Positions 43,835 to 52,628 are shown, counted from the stretch's first letter. The stretch: DNA of 64,000 nucleotides from Flavobacterium hydrophilum (GCF_003202405.1 NZ_QJHL01000001.1:62001-126000), one strand, 5' to 3'. Program-made: numbers and translations. The notes: a model not told the origin generated them from the sequence alone.

Positions 43835-44998
43835 ATGCAATTATCGGTTATTATTCTTAATTATAATGTACGTTATTTTCTGGAACTGTGTGTGCTAAGT
43901 GTCCGGGAAGCACTTTCTGCAATCGATGGGGAAATTATTGTAGTTGACAATAATTCTGATGATGATAGCTGTTTAATGATGAAAAGCAGATTTCCTGAGG
44001 TAATTCTAATTGAAAATAAAGAAAATTCAGGGTTTCCAAAAGGAAATAATATTGGAGTAGAAAAGGCTAAAGGTAAATATATTTGTATTCTTAATCCTGA
44101 TACAGTAGTTGCTGAAGATACGTTTGTAAAAATTTTGGCTTTTGCAGAAAAACAAATAAACCTTGGTATAGTTGGTTGTAAACTTATTGATGGAACAGGA
44201 ACATTTCTGCCAGAAAGTAAACGCGGGACTCCAACACCGTGGGTCGCTTTTACAAAAATTTTCGGATTGTATAAGATTTTTCCAAATCAAAATCTTTTTA
44301 ATCAGTATTATGCACAGCATCTGTCAGAAAATCAAACAGGAAAAGTTGATATTTTAGTAGGGGCTTTTATGGTAATGGAAAGAGAATTGTATCTGCAAAC
44401 GGGAGGTTTTGATGAAGATTGTTTCATGTATGCAGACGACATAGATTTGTCCTATTCTGTTTTGCAAAAACAAAGAAATAATTACTATTTTCATGAAACA
44501 TCAGTCATACATTATAAAGGAGAAAGTACTGTAAAAGACGAAAAATATATGAAAAGATTTCAGGAAGCAATGGAGTTTTTTTATCAAAAACATTTTAGGA
44601 AGTCCTTGTTTTTTTCAAGTTTTATCAAAATTGGAATTTTTCTTTTCTCGTTTGTAAAAATGTTTCAGGGGAAGCCTAAGCCAAATCAATTACCTGAAAG
44701 CTATGTTTTCTTTTCTTCAAATGAAATTTTGTGTAGTCGATTGTCTTCGGTTTTAAAAAATAAAGTTATTTTTTTGGATTTCAAAAAGGAAAAAATGGTA
44801 AATTCGTGCCTCGTTTCAAGGGGGAAAAGAATTGAAATTATTTTGGATAATCAATACGTTTCTTTTAAAAAATGTATCGAAATCTTAGAAACTTTTAAAC
44901 AGAAGAGTATTACTTTTAAAATTTTACCCAAAAAGGCTAATTTTATTATTGGAAGTAATTCTAAAAATGAACGAGGTGAAATGATGAAGATTGAGTAA
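43835..44998 (+). CDS. Glycosyltransferase family 2 with C-terminal extension
   Basis: 387 residues. The GT-A core spans about 1-260: LSVIILNYNVRYFLELCVLSV, EIIVVDNNSDDDSCLMM, FPKGNNIGVEKAKGKYICILNPDT, and GGFDEDCFMYADDIDLSYSVLQKQRNNYYFH with the catalytic acidic residues. A hydrophobic stretch (FFSSFIKIGIFLFSFVKMF) follows at about 260-280 and then a C-terminal domain of unknown function. It resembles rhamnosyltransferase-like GT2 proteins. It lies outside the main synthesis run, next to a pseudogene, and may act on lipopolysaccharide rather than the capsule. Confidence 0.85.
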   Translation: MQLSVIILNYNVRYFLELCVLSVREALSAIDGEIIVVDNNSDDDSCLMMKSRFPEVILIENKENSGFPKGNNIGVEKAKGKYICILNPDTVVAEDTFVKILAFAEKQINLGIVGCKLIDGTGTFLPESKRGTPTPWVAFTKIFGLYKIFPNQNLFNQYYAQHLSENQTGKVDILVGAFMVMERELYLQTGGFDEDCFMYADDIDLSYSVLQKQRNNYYFHETSVIHYKGESTVKDEKYMKRFQEAMEFFYQKHFRKSLFFSSFIKIGIFLFSFVKMFQGKPKPNQLPESYVFFSSNEILCSRLSSVLKNKVIFLDFKKEKMVNSCLVSRGKRIEIILDNQYVSFKKCIEILETFKQKSITFKILPKKANFIIGSNSKNERGEMMKIE

Positions 44999-45081
44999 AA
45001 ATTATATTTTACATAATTTATATTTAAAATATTTAGTAATTTCGCAATATGAAAATCAAAATCACCTTTTAGGTTAATAAT

Positions 45082-46395
45082 ATGGCAAGATTTGAATTGA
45101 GACTTCCAAAAATGGGAGAAAGTGTAGCTGAAGCTACCATCACAAGCTGGTTGAAACAGGTGGGAGATAAAATTGAAGCTGATGAAGCGGTACTTGAAAT
45201 TGCAACAGACAAAGTTGATAGTGAAGTGCCAAGTGAAGTATCAGGGATTTTGGTTGAGCAATTATTTAGCAAGGATGATTTGGTTCAGGTTGGGCAAGTT
45301 ATAGCAATTATTGAAATAGAAGGAGACAGTGTATCAATAGTTGAACCTGTTGAGGAGGCTATTATTACAGATGAAGCTGTTGAAATTGAAAAAACAATCG
45401 AAGTTGCCAGAGAAACTGTTTCAGTTCCTGAGGATTTCTCCGGTTCGGATAAATTCTATTCCCCGTTAGTAAAAAATATAGCCAAAGAAGAAGGTATTTC
45501 TCTTTCTGAATTAGAAAATATTGTGGGGTCAGGAAAAGATGGCCGGGTTACAAAAGAAGATATTTTAAAATATATTGAGGATCGTAAATTGGAAGGTGAA
45601 GAAGTAAAAGAAGTTGTAGCTTCTCCAAAATTAGTAGAACCAATACCTCAAAAAACTCAACAAGCAGTTCCGGTTTCTGTAAATGGGGAGGATGAAATTG
45701 TTGAAATGGACAGAATGCGCAAGCTGATTTCGGGTTATATGGTAGCGTCGCTTCAGACTTCTGCACACGTTCAGTCTTTTATTGAGGTAGATGTGACAAA
45801 TATTGTCAAATGGAGAGACAAGGTTAAAACAGCTTTTGAAAAAAGAGAAGGCGAAAAACTTACCTATACGCCCATTTTTATGGAAGCTGTTGCCAAAGCA
45901 ATAAAAGATTTTCCAGGAATCAATATTTCGGTTGAAGGAGATTACATCATTAAAAAGAAGAACATAAATTTAGGTATGGCAGCTGCTTTGTCAAACGGAA
46001 ACTTAATTGTACCTGTAATTAAAAATGCAGACCAGCTAAATCTTGTCGGAATGGCAAAAGCTGTAAATGACCTGGCAAATCGTGCCAAAACCGGAAAACT
46101 CAAACCGGATGATACTCAGGGAGGAACTTACACTGTGACAAATGTTGGTACTTTTGGAAGTGTTTTTGGTACTCCAATTATCAATCAGCCGCAAGTTGGA
46201 ATTTTGGCTTTAGGGGCAATTCGTAAAGTGCCAGCAGTTATAGAAACTCCTGAAGGTGATTTTATAGGGATTCGTCAGAAGATGTTTTTATCGCACTCTT
46301 ACGATCACAGAGTTGTAGATGGTGCTTTAGGCGGAAGTTTTGTAAAACGTGTAGCTGAATATTTAGAAGCTTTTGATATTGATAGGGATTTCTAA
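45082..46395 (+). CDS. Dihydrolipoamide acyltransferase (E2) of a 2-oxo acid dehydrogenase complex
   Basis: 437 residues with three domains: lipoyl domain (1-80; ATDKVDSEVPSEVSG with lipoylated Lys44), E3-binding domain (about 140-180; SPLVKNIAKEEGISLSELEN with GSGKDGRVTKEDI), and the catalytic acetyltransferase domain ending SHSYDHRVVDGALGGSF (His409, Asp413). It transfers acyl groups to CoA in the central E2 core. Whether the complex is pyruvate, 2-oxoglutarate or branched-chain 2-oxo acid dehydrogenase cannot be told from this gene alone; E1 and E3 genes are not adjacent. Confidence 0.93.
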   Translation: MARFELRLPKMGESVAEATITSWLKQVGDKIEADEAVLEIATDKVDSEVPSEVSGILVEQLFSKDDLVQVGQVIAIIEIEGDSVSIVEPVEEAIITDEAVEIEKTIEVARETVSVPEDFSGSDKFYSPLVKNIAKEEGISLSELENIVGSGKDGRVTKEDILKYIEDRKLEGEEVKEVVASPKLVEPIPQKTQQAVPVSVNGEDEIVEMDRMRKLISGYMVASLQTSAHVQSFIEVDVTNIVKWRDKVKTAFEKREGEKLTYTPIFMEAVAKAIKDFPGINISVEGDYIIKKKNINLGMAAALSNGNLIVPVIKNADQLNLVGMAKAVNDLANRAKTGKLKPDDTQGGTYTVTNVGTFGSVFGTPIINQPQVGILALGAIRKVPAVIETPEGDFIGIRQKMFLSHSYDHRVVDGALGGSFVKRVAEYLEAFDIDRDF

Positions 46396-46415
46396 AATAA
46401 TATATTAATACTATT

Positions 46416-46453
46416 AAATCCGACAGAATTCTGAATTTTGTCGGATTTTTTAT
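46416..46453 (+). terminator. Terminator of the E2 gene
   Basis: AAATCCGACA (46416-46425) pairs with TGTCGGATTT (46439-46448), followed by a T-rich tract. Confidence 0.8.
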
Positions 46454-46534
46454 TTTTACAAATGAGAATTTTTAAAAAATAATTTTAACAGTTGTTTACC
46501 ATAAATAGATGCATGATAATTCGTCTTTAAAAAT

Positions 46535-46542
46535 TACATTTG
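46535..46542 (+). promoter_or_regulatory. -7 box of the exonuclease gene
   Basis: TACATTTG, full consensus match, 21 bp before the ATG at 46564. Confidence 0.45.
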
Positions 46543-46563
46543 TAAATATTCAAAAACAACAAA

Positions 46564-47334
46564 ATGGAACTCAAACTCAGCAGACCAATCTGCTTTTTCG
46601 ATTTAGAAACTACTGGAATAGATATCGGAAAAGACAGAATTGTAGAAATTTCAATATTTAAAGTTTTTCCAAACGGAAATAAAGAAAGTAAAACCTGGTT
46701 AGTGAATCCAACAATTCCAATTCCTCCACAAACAACAGAGGTGCATGGTATAACAGATGAAAAAGTGGCAAATGAGCCAACATTTAATGAATTGGCGCCA
46801 CAAGTATACAATATGATTAAAGATAGCGATTTAGGAGGTTTTAATTCAGATCGTTTTGATATTCCTTTATTGGCTGAAGAATTGCTTCGTGCAGGTGTTG
46901 ATTTTGATATGAAAAATAAGGTATCTGTAGATGTGCAGACTATTTTTCATAAAATGGAAGAACGTACTTTAAGTGCAGCTTTGAAATTTTATTGCGGAAA
47001 AAGTCTTGAAAATGCGCATTCAGCAGAGGCTGATACAATGGCGACTTATGAGATTTTAAAAGCACAATTAGACCGTTATCCTGAATTAGAAAATGATATG
47101 AAATCTTTATCGGAGTTTACAACGCGCAAAAAAATTGCTGATTTTGCCGGAATGATAGCTTTTGATAAAGACAACGAAGAAATTTTTACCTTCGGAAAAC
47201 ATAAAGGGGCGAAAGTTGAAAAAGTTTTAGAATCTGAACCAGGGTATTTTAGCTGGATTCAAAATGCTGATTTTCCTTTGTATACTAAAAAAGTATTGAC
47301 GGCCATAAAATTAAGAAAGTTAAATACCAAGTAA
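46564..47334 (+). CDS. 3'-5' exonuclease, DnaQ/DEDDh family
   Basis: 256 residues. The DEDDh motifs are present: FFDLETTGID (Exo I, D/E), GGFNSDRFDIPLL (Exo II Asp), and NAHSAEADTMATYE (Exo III, His-x4-Asp). The family includes the proofreading epsilon subunit and RNase T-like and standalone exonucleases. The C-terminal 70 residues (FTFGKHKGAKVEKVLESEPGYFSWIQNADFP) form a DUF3820-like domain, which marks a Bacteroidota standalone exonuclease group rather than the polymerase subunit. Substrate is DNA or RNA 3' ends. Confidence 0.88.
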   Translation: MELKLSRPICFFDLETTGIDIGKDRIVEISIFKVFPNGNKESKTWLVNPTIPIPPQTTEVHGITDEKVANEPTFNELAPQVYNMIKDSDLGGFNSDRFDIPLLAEELLRAGVDFDMKNKVSVDVQTIFHKMEERTLSAALKFYCGKSLENAHSAEADTMATYEILKAQLDRYPELENDMKSLSEFTTRKKIADFAGMIAFDKDNEEIFTFGKHKGAKVEKVLESEPGYFSWIQNADFPLYTKKVLTAIKLRKLNTK

Positions 47335-47399
47335 GTTAATAGTTGTTTGTTGCTGGTTTTTAACTAACAACCCGCAACTGGCAACCAACAATAATTGAT

Positions 47400-48011
47400 A
47401 TGAAAATAATCTGTATCGGTAGGAATTATACCAATCATATTGAAGAATTAAAAAATGAAAGGCCATCGGAGCCTGTTATTTTTATGAAACCGGATTCAGC
47501 GGTTTTGTTAAAGCAGCATCCCTTTGTAATCCCCGAATTTTCAGAAGATATTCATCATGAAATAGAGATTGTTGTAAAAATTAATAAGGTAGGAAAGTAT
47601 ATTGAACCTAAGTTTGCACATAAATATTACGATGAAATAAGTGTAGGTATTGATTTTACAGCACGTGATTTACAGACTAAGCTAAAAGAGAAAGGCTTGC
47701 CATGGGAAAAAGCCAAAGCTTTTGACGGATCGGCAGTAATTGGGGATTTTTTATCAAAGACACTTTTTAATTCTGTTGAAAATATTAATTTTGAACTCAC
47801 AAATAATAATAAAACAGTTCAAAAAGGCAATACAAGTCTCATGCTATGGAAAATTGATGAGCTTATTTCATATGTGTCACAGTATTTTACACTAAAAATA
47901 GGTGATGTTATATTTACAGGAACGCCTGCAGGAGTTGCTGCAGTAAAGCCAAATGATGTTTTAGAAGGATTTTTAGAAGATAAAAAATTATTCAGAATAC
48001 AAGTAAAATAA
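47400..48011 (+). CDS. Fumarylacetoacetate hydrolase family enzyme
   Basis: 203 residues, FAHD1-like. The metal ligands are in HHEIEIVVKI (Glu-x-Glu) and YDEISVGIDFTARDLQ (Asp), with AKAFDGSAVIG and GDVIFTGTPAGVAAV as active-site loops. Family members act as acylpyruvases or oxaloacetate decarboxylases, or as hydratases/isomerases in aromatic degradation. The short length without an N-terminal domain fits the FAHD1 group. The stop codon overlaps the ATG of the HPt gene by one base (TAATG), so the two are coupled; no functional link between them is obvious. Confidence 0.85.
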   Translation: MKIICIGRNYTNHIEELKNERPSEPVIFMKPDSAVLLKQHPFVIPEFSEDIHHEIEIVVKINKVGKYIEPKFAHKYYDEISVGIDFTARDLQTKLKEKGLPWEKAKAFDGSAVIGDFLSKTLFNSVENINFELTNNNKTVQKGNTSLMLWKIDELISYVSQYFTLKIGDVIFTGTPAGVAAVKPNDVLEGFLEDKKLFRIQVK

Positions 48012-48355
48012 TGGCATTAAAATATAATTTATCAAAAGTATACGCACTTTCAGACAATGATTCGGAATTTGTAAATGAGATTCTAAAGTTGTTTGTTACT
48101 GAAGTTCCGGAAGATTTAAAGCAAATTAAAGAGGGTATTAAGAAGAAAGATCATAAACATGCCTATTCTTATGCGCATAAAATAAAACCGACGCTTGATT
48201 TGATGGGATTAAATGTTGCTTTTGAAGAGATTTTGCAAGTAGAAGCCTGGACAAAGGCAGAAGGCAAAAAGAAAGAAATTATCGAGACTTTTAAAAGTAT
48301 CAAAAAGCAGGTAAATGATGCTATTAAAGAAATCAATAAAGATTTCGATTTGTGA
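48011..48355 (+). CDS. HPt (histidine phosphotransfer) domain protein
   Basis: 114 residues, all helical. The conserved phosphoacceptor region is AYSYAHKIKPTLDLMGL with His56 as the likely phosphorylated residue, as in HPt modules of multi-step phosphorelays. No kinase or response regulator lies next to it. The classical HPt motif HxxKGS is replaced by HKIKPT here, so phosphotransfer is likely but not certain. Coupled to the FAH-family gene by a one-base overlap. Confidence 0.75.
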   Translation: MALKYNLSKVYALSDNDSEFVNEILKLFVTEVPEDLKQIKEGIKKKDHKHAYSYAHKIKPTLDLMGLNVAFEEILQVEAWTKAEGKKKEIIETFKSIKKQVNDAIKEINKDFDL

Positions 48356-48404
48356 TTTTTGGGCGTGTCCTGATTTTTGACCTTTCAAATGGGGCAAAAA
48401 TCAG

Positions 48405-48490
48405 GCCGGGTTATCTACTATATCTTTTGTTCCGGAAATTTTCGGAAGCCGGTCGTTTTCTTTTTTATAAAAGGATGCCGTTTCTACCCC
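48405..48490 (-). repeat. Dispersed hairpin repeat, copy 2 (inverted, degenerate core)
   Basis: On the minus strand it carries the arms GAAACGGCATCCTTTT and AAAAGATATAGTAGA. The core differs from the other copies and holds a separate TTCCG/CGGAA palindrome. Just before it, CCTGATTTTT (48369-48378) pairs with AAAAATCAGG (48396-48405), a further hairpin that may end the HPt transcript. The gap 48356-48563 holds nothing else. Confidence 0.6.
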
Positions 48491-48534
48491 TCACGCAAAT
48501 TAAGGCGATAATAGCCTCTTCCTAAATAATGACT

Positions 48535-48542
48535 TACTTTTG
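48535..48542 (+). promoter_or_regulatory. -7 box of cinA
   Basis: TACTTTTG, full consensus match, 21 bp before the ATG at 48564. Confidence 0.5.
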
Positions 48543-48563
48543 TGAGCGAAATATTCTATAAAT

Positions 48564-49814
48564 ATGAAAGCAACTATAATAACAATTGGAGATGAAATTT
48601 TAATTGGTCAGATTGTAGATACAAATTCGGGTTTTATTGCAAAATCACTTGATAAGATCGGAGTCGAAATTACCGAGATGATTTCTATCAGCGATAATAA
48701 AAAACATATTTTAGATACTTTTGCAAAATTGCAAAATAAGGTTGATGTGGTTATTGTTACCGGAGGATTAGGTCCAACAAAGGACGATGTGACTAAGAAA
48801 ACTTTTTGTGAATATTTTGATGATGAGTTGGTTGTTAATCCGGAAGTTTTAGCACATGTAACACAATTGATTGAAGGTTATTTTAAACGGCCAATCACTC
48901 AAATGAATAAAGATCAGGCTTTAGTGCCGTCAACCTGTACGATACTTCATAATCAGGTTGGAACTGCGCCGGGAATGTGGATGAAAAAAGAAAATACTGT
49001 TTTTGTTTCATTGCCGGGTGTCCCTTATGAAATGAAATATCTGGTCGAAGAAGAAATAATTCCAAAAATAGTTCGTGAATACAAGCGTCCTTATATCATT
49101 CATAAAACCATTTTGACTTATGGGCAGGGTGAAAGTTTAGTCGCAGAACGTATCGAAAACTGGGAGAATAATTTACCTGAATTTATCAAATTGGCGTATT
49201 TGCCAAATCCCGGACGCGTACGTTTGCGTTTAACAGCGAGAGGAGCTGATAAAGAACAACTTGAAAAAGCAATTGAAGAAAATGTAGCATCTTTAGATGC
49301 TATAATTCATGATATAATAGTTGGTTATGAAGAGAATGAAACAATAGAAACGGTAATTGGTAAATTGCTTTCGAAACAAAATAAAACTATTGCAACTGCC
49401 GAGAGTTTTACGGGCGGAAAAGTAGCTTCTCTTTTGTCTGCGGTTCCGGGTGCGTCGGCTTATTTTAAAGGAAGTGTCGTTTCTTATGCAACCGAAACTA
49501 AAATAAATGTTTTGGGAGTTTCAGAAGAATTAGTAGAGAAATATTCGGTGGTAAGTGCAGAGGTAGCATCTGCTATGGCTTTGAATGTTAAAAAGTTACT
49601 GAAAACCGACTACGCAATAGCAACGACGGGCAATGCGGGTCCTTCAAAGGGTGATTCTGATGCCGAAATTGGCGCTGTTTTTATTGCTTTGGCCACGTCA
49701 AATGAAGTAATTGTTGAAGAATTTAACTTCGGACAACCTCGTGAAAAAGTGATAGATAGGGCAACAGTTAAGAGTTTAGAAATATTGCAGAAAGAAATTT
49801 TAAAAATTGTGTAA
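48564..49814 (+). CDS. cinA: CinA, NMN deamidase / competence-damage-inducible protein
   Basis: 416 residues, full-length two-domain form. The N-terminal COG1058 domain begins [20 protein letters not shown] and contains [14 protein letters not shown] and LPGVPYEM, probably an ADP-ribose pyrophosphatase. The C-terminal domain has [29 protein letters not shown], and [14 protein letters not shown], matching NMN amidohydrolase (PncC). It recycles NMN to nicotinate mononucleotide in NAD metabolism. Own promoter box. No recA neighbour as in Firmicutes. Confidence 0.94.
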   Translation: MKATIITIGDEILIGQIVDTNSGFIAKSLDKIGVEITEMISISDNKKHILDTFAKLQNKVDVVIVTGGLGPTKDDVTKKTFCEYFDDELVVNPEVLAHVTQLIEGYFKRPITQMNKDQALVPSTCTILHNQVGTAPGMWMKKENTVFVSLPGVPYEMKYLVEEEIIPKIVREYKRPYIIHKTILTYGQGESLVAERIENWENNLPEFIKLAYLPNPGRVRLRLTARGADKEQLEKAIEENVASLDAIIHDIIVGYEENETIETVIGKLLSKQNKTIATAESFTGGKVASLLSAVPGASAYFKGSVVSYATETKINVLGVSEELVEKYSVVSAEVASAMALNVKKLLKTDYAIATTGNAGPSKGDSDAEIGAVFIALATSNEVIVEEFNFGQPREKVIDRATVKSLEILQKEILKIV

Positions 49815-49821
49815 TATTTTT

Positions 49822-49852
49822 TTGCTACAATGGTTTATTTTTCTTTTCTTTG
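49822..49852 (+). promoter_or_regulatory. Promoter of the ribosomal protein operon
   Basis: TTG at 49822-49824, then 20 bp, then TTTCTTTG (49845-49852), one mismatch to TAnnTTTG. Spacing fits the Bacteroidota -33/-7 layout, 37 bp before rpmB. Confidence 0.5.
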
Positions 49853-49888
49853 CACCCTGATTTTGAATAACGATAAAAGATAAGTATA

Positions 49889-50125
49889 ATGTCAAGAGTT
49901 TGTGACCTTACAGGTAAAAGAGCGATGGTAGGAAATAACGTTTCTCACGCTATGAACAAAACTAAGAGAAAGTTTTCTGTAAACTTAGTTAAAAAGCGTT
50001 TTTATCTTCCAGAAGAAGATAGATGGATTACTCTTAGAGTAGCAGCATCTACGATAAAAACAATTAATAAAAATGGAATTTCTGCTGTTTTGAAAAAAGC
50101 GCAGTCAGAAGGATTTATCAAATAA
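49889..50125 (+). CDS. rpmB: Ribosomal protein bL28
   Basis: 78 residues. The N-terminus [20 protein letters not shown] and the segment [21 protein letters not shown] are diagnostic for bL28, a large-subunit protein near the 23S rRNA E-site region. First gene of the rpmB-rpmG-DUF4295 unit, with ftsY next. Only one Cys is present, so the zinc-ribbon form is absent. Confidence 0.98.
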   Translation: MSRVCDLTGKRAMVGNNVSHAMNKTKRKFSVNLVKKRFYLPEEDRWITLRVAASTIKTINKNGISAVLKKAQSEGFIK

Positions 50126-50152
50126 TCTTTTCCTAAATAAATATATAGCAAG

Positions 50153-50335
50153 ATGGCAAAGAAAGGTAATAGAATCCAGGTAATTTTAGAATGTACTGAG
50201 CACAAGACTACTGGTGTTGCAGGAACTTCAAGATACATCACTACAAAGAACAAAAAAAATACTCCGGACAGATTAGAGATTAAAAAATTTAATCCTATCT
50301 TGAAAAGAGTAACAGTTCACAAAGAAATTAAGTAA
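50153..50335 (+). CDS. rpmG: Ribosomal protein bL33
   Basis: 60 residues. [45 protein letters not shown] is the bL33 pattern, a small large-subunit protein at the E site. It has a single Cys, so it is the zinc-free form. Located 27 bp after rpmB. Confidence 0.98.
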   Translation: MAKKGNRIQVILECTEHKTTGVAGTSRYITTKNKKNTPDRLEIKKFNPILKRVTVHKEIK

Positions 50336-50410
50336 TAATTAGAGATTTTGTAAATCTTGATTGGTTTGGCCATGAGAGTTTTATAAAAACTTCAAAATAA
50401 CATTTGAATC

Positions 50411-50563
50411 ATGGCAAAGAAAACCGTAGCATCGTTACAAACAGCTTCTAAGAGATTGTCAAAAGCCATCAAAATGGTAAAATCTCCTAAAACTGGTGCA
50501 TATACATTCGTAGAATCTATTATGGCTCCTGAAGAAGTTGATACTTTCTTGAAAAAGAAATAA
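50411..50563 (+). CDS. DUF4295 protein, Bacteroidota-specific (candidate ribosomal protein bL38)
   Basis: 50 residues, very basic: KTVASLQTASKRLSKAIKMV then KSPKTGAYTFVESIMAPEEV, ending FLKKK. The gene always lies beside rpmB and rpmG in Flavobacteriia as far as I recall. A Bacteroidota-specific large-subunit protein, bL38, was seen in the Flavobacterium johnsoniae ribosome structure; I believe it is this family, but I cannot verify it here. Genomic context supports a ribosomal role. Confidence 0.85.
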   Translation: MAKKTVASLQTASKRLSKAIKMVKSPKTGAYTFVESIMAPEEVDTFLKKK

Positions 50564-50582
50564 TTACAATCACATTATATAG

Positions 50583-50615
50583 AAAAGCTACTTTCATTCG
50601 GAAGTAGCTTTTTTA
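50583..50615 (+). terminator. Terminator of the ribosomal protein operon
   Basis: AAAAGCTACTT (50583-50593) pairs with AAGTAGCTTTT (50602-50612), followed by a T run. Confidence 0.85.
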
Positions 50616-50620
50616 TTTTT

Positions 50621-50628
50621 TATATTTG
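50621..50628 (+). promoter_or_regulatory. -7 box upstream of ftsY
   Basis: TATATTTG, full consensus match. It would give a leader of about 200 nt carrying the hairpin repeat at 50674-50744. Confidence 0.45.
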
Positions 50629-50673
50629 TGTGAATTTTTACAGAAGCCAAACATTTACCTTTGTTTTAATTAT

Positions 50674-50744
50674 GGTTTCCCGTCATTCACTATATCTTTG
50701 CCTGCCTAAAGAAGGCAGACAAAGGATGCCGTTTCTGCCGGGGC
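50674..50744 (-). repeat. Dispersed hairpin repeat, copy 3 (inverted)
   Basis: On the minus strand: AGCCCCGGCAGAAACGGC, ATCCTTTG, a stem CTTTGTCTGCCT/AGGCAGGCAAAG (one G-T pair), then ATATAGTGAATGACGGG. The stem sequence differs from copies 1 and 4 yet still pairs. It lies in the predicted ftsY leader. Confidence 0.75.
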
Positions 50745-50834
50745 TAAATATAATCAATGGGTCTTCTTTAAAGATTTGGATTTCAGATTATCTAAAAATC
50801 AGAAAGTCCTAACATCTTAAAACCTACAAAACAA

Positions 50835-51788
50835 ATGAGTTTTTTTAAAAAATTATTCTCTACTGATAAAAAAGAGACTTTAGATAAAGGTCTTGAAAAA
50901 TCTAAAACAACTTTTTTCTCAAAGTTAAGCAAAGCTGTTGCCGGAAAATCTAAAGTAGACGACGACGTTTTAGACAATCTGGAAGAAATTCTTGTAGCTT
51001 CTGATGTTGGAGTAAATACCACTTTGAAAATCATTGAAAGAATCGAGAAGCGTGTTGCCGAAGATAAATATTTGGGAACAGACGAATTAAACCAGATTCT
51101 TCGTGATGAAATCGGAGCTTTGTTATCTGAAACCAATACAGGAGAAGCAACAGAGTTCGAAATTCCGAAAGACAAAAAGCCGTATGTTTTAATGGTTGTT
51201 GGTGTTAATGGTGTAGGGAAAACAACTACAATCGGTAAACTGGCATATCAATTTAAAAAAGCCGGATATAAGGTAGTTTTAGGTGCTGCTGATACGTTTC
51301 GTGCTGCTGCTATCGATCAGTTGCAAATTTGGGCTGATCGGGTTGATGTCCCAATTGTAAGACAAAATATGGGGAGTGATCCTGCTTCTGTAGCTTTTGA
51401 TACTTTGCAGTCTGCAGTGGCTCAAAATGCAGATATTGTTATTATTGATACTGCGGGACGTTTGCATAATAAAATCAACTTGATGAACGAACTTTCAAAA
51501 GTAAAACGCGTTATGCAGAAGGTGGTTGCCGATGCGCCCCATGATGTACTTTTAGTTTTAGACGGTTCTACAGGTCAAAATGCTTTTGAACAGGCAAAAC
51601 AATTTACAGCTGCAACAGAAGTAACTTCTCTGGCTGTTACAAAATTAGACGGAACTGCAAAAGGTGGTGTTGTAATTGGTATTTCAGATCAGTTTCAAAT
51701 TCCGGTAAAATATATTGGTGTCGGCGAAGGAATTGAAGATTTGCAAGTCTTTAATAAATATGAATTCGTAGATAGTTTCTTTAAATAA
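50835..51788 (+). CDS. ftsY: Signal recognition particle receptor FtsY
   Basis: 317 residues, GTPase that docks SRP-ribosome complexes at the membrane. The N domain is the first 110 residues, preceded by a short basic amphipathic start (SFFKKLFSTDKK). G motifs: VGVNGVGKTTTIGKL (G1), DTFRAAAIDQL (G2 region), DTAGRLHNK (G3), TKLDGTAKGG (G4), and GVGEGIEDLQVFN (closing). It lacks the acidic A domain of E. coli. No doubt about identity. Confidence 0.97.
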   Translation: MSFFKKLFSTDKKETLDKGLEKSKTTFFSKLSKAVAGKSKVDDDVLDNLEEILVASDVGVNTTLKIIERIEKRVAEDKYLGTDELNQILRDEIGALLSETNTGEATEFEIPKDKKPYVLMVVGVNGVGKTTTIGKLAYQFKKAGYKVVLGAADTFRAAAIDQLQIWADRVDVPIVRQNMGSDPASVAFDTLQSAVAQNADIVIIDTAGRLHNKINLMNELSKVKRVMQKVVADAPHDVLLVLDGSTGQNAFEQAKQFTAATEVTSLAVTKLDGTAKGGVVIGISDQFQIPVKYIGVGEGIEDLQVFNKYEFVDSFFK

Positions 51789-51803
51789 TTTTTTAAGCAT
51801 AAA

Positions 51804-51968
51804 ATGAAAAATATACCTCCTATTGCATTTTATTTTGTAAGTGTTCTGTCTTTTGTTTTTGCAAATGTTTCAAAAGATAAAAGTTTGTCTTTTTATTATA
51901 TTCTATTGGTATTGGGGCTCGTTTTCTTTTTTGCAGGAATGTTGAAAAGAATCCGTACCAAACGATAG
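51804..51968 (+). CDS. Small membrane protein, 54 residues
   Basis: MKNIPPIAFYFVSVLSFVFA forms a first hydrophobic helix, SFYYILLVLGLVFFFAGML a second, and a basic tail KRIRTKR ends it. This is a two-helix membrane protein with the N- and C-termini probably in the cytoplasm. It begins 15 bp after ftsY and continues the same transcript. No family is recognised. The A-rich start context and good codon usage support a real gene. Confidence 0.65.
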   Translation: MKNIPPIAFYFVSVLSFVFANVSKDKSLSFYYILLVLGLVFFFAGMLKRIRTKR

Positions 51969-51999
51969 TTTCTTTATAATAACTTTCTCTATTGATTTT

Positions 52000-52611
52000 A
52001 TGAAATATTATACCTTCATTTTGCTGTTTAGTCTGCTTTCCTGCACAAACAAGAAAAATGATAGAGATGATAAAGAATTTCAAGAAGAACGGCAAAAAGT
52101 AATTGTTATTCAGCCTTTAGGAAACTTTAAGCTAAATCAGGCTGAAAAGGTTTTCAAGCAAATCAAGGCTATCAATTCGAATGTGTTTTTAAGGCAAAAT
52201 ATTTCTTTTCCTGAAAATTCATTTTACAAACCCAGAAACCGATACCGTGCTGACAGTATTATTAAAAATCTTAAAAATAATATTGGTGTAGATTCTGTAA
52301 TTGTAGGATTAACACATACTGATATCAGTACAACCAAAAACGGAATTAAAGACTGGGGTGTAATGGGTTTAGGATATAAGCCCGGAAAAGCCTGTGTCGT
52401 TTCTGATTTCAGATTGTCAGTAAAAAATAAAAACGAACAATTTTATAAATTGGTTTTGCATGAATTGGGTCATACAGCAGGTTTGCCTCATTGTAAAATC
52501 AAAACTTGTCTGATGCGGGATGCTGAAGGTGGCAATCCTTTTGATCAGGAAAAAAGCTTCTGCAGAGAATGCAAAAGCTTTTTAAAAAGTAAAGGCTGGC
52601 AATTAATTTAA
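52000..52611 (+). CDS. Archaemetzincin-like zinc protease lipoprotein
   Basis: 203 residues with a lipoprotein signal ending LLSCTNKK (Cys15). The zinc site HELGHTAGLPH (His154, Glu155, His158, His164) is followed by C-x4-C (Cys165, Cys170) and a distal C-x2-C (Cys188, Cys191), with a Met turn CLM. This is the archaemetzincin layout with a second, structural zinc site. Unlike archaeal members, it is exported and lipid-anchored. A periplasmic or surface peptidase is inferred; natural substrates of the family are unknown. Confidence 0.88.
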   Translation: MKYYTFILLFSLLSCTNKKNDRDDKEFQEERQKVIVIQPLGNFKLNQAEKVFKQIKAINSNVFLRQNISFPENSFYKPRNRYRADSIIKNLKNNIGVDSVIVGLTHTDISTTKNGIKDWGVMGLGYKPGKACVVSDFRLSVKNKNEQFYKLVLHELGHTAGLPHCKIKTCLMRDAEGGNPFDQEKSFCRECKSFLKSKGWQLI

Positions 52612-52628
52612 ATTGTTGATTCTGTATT

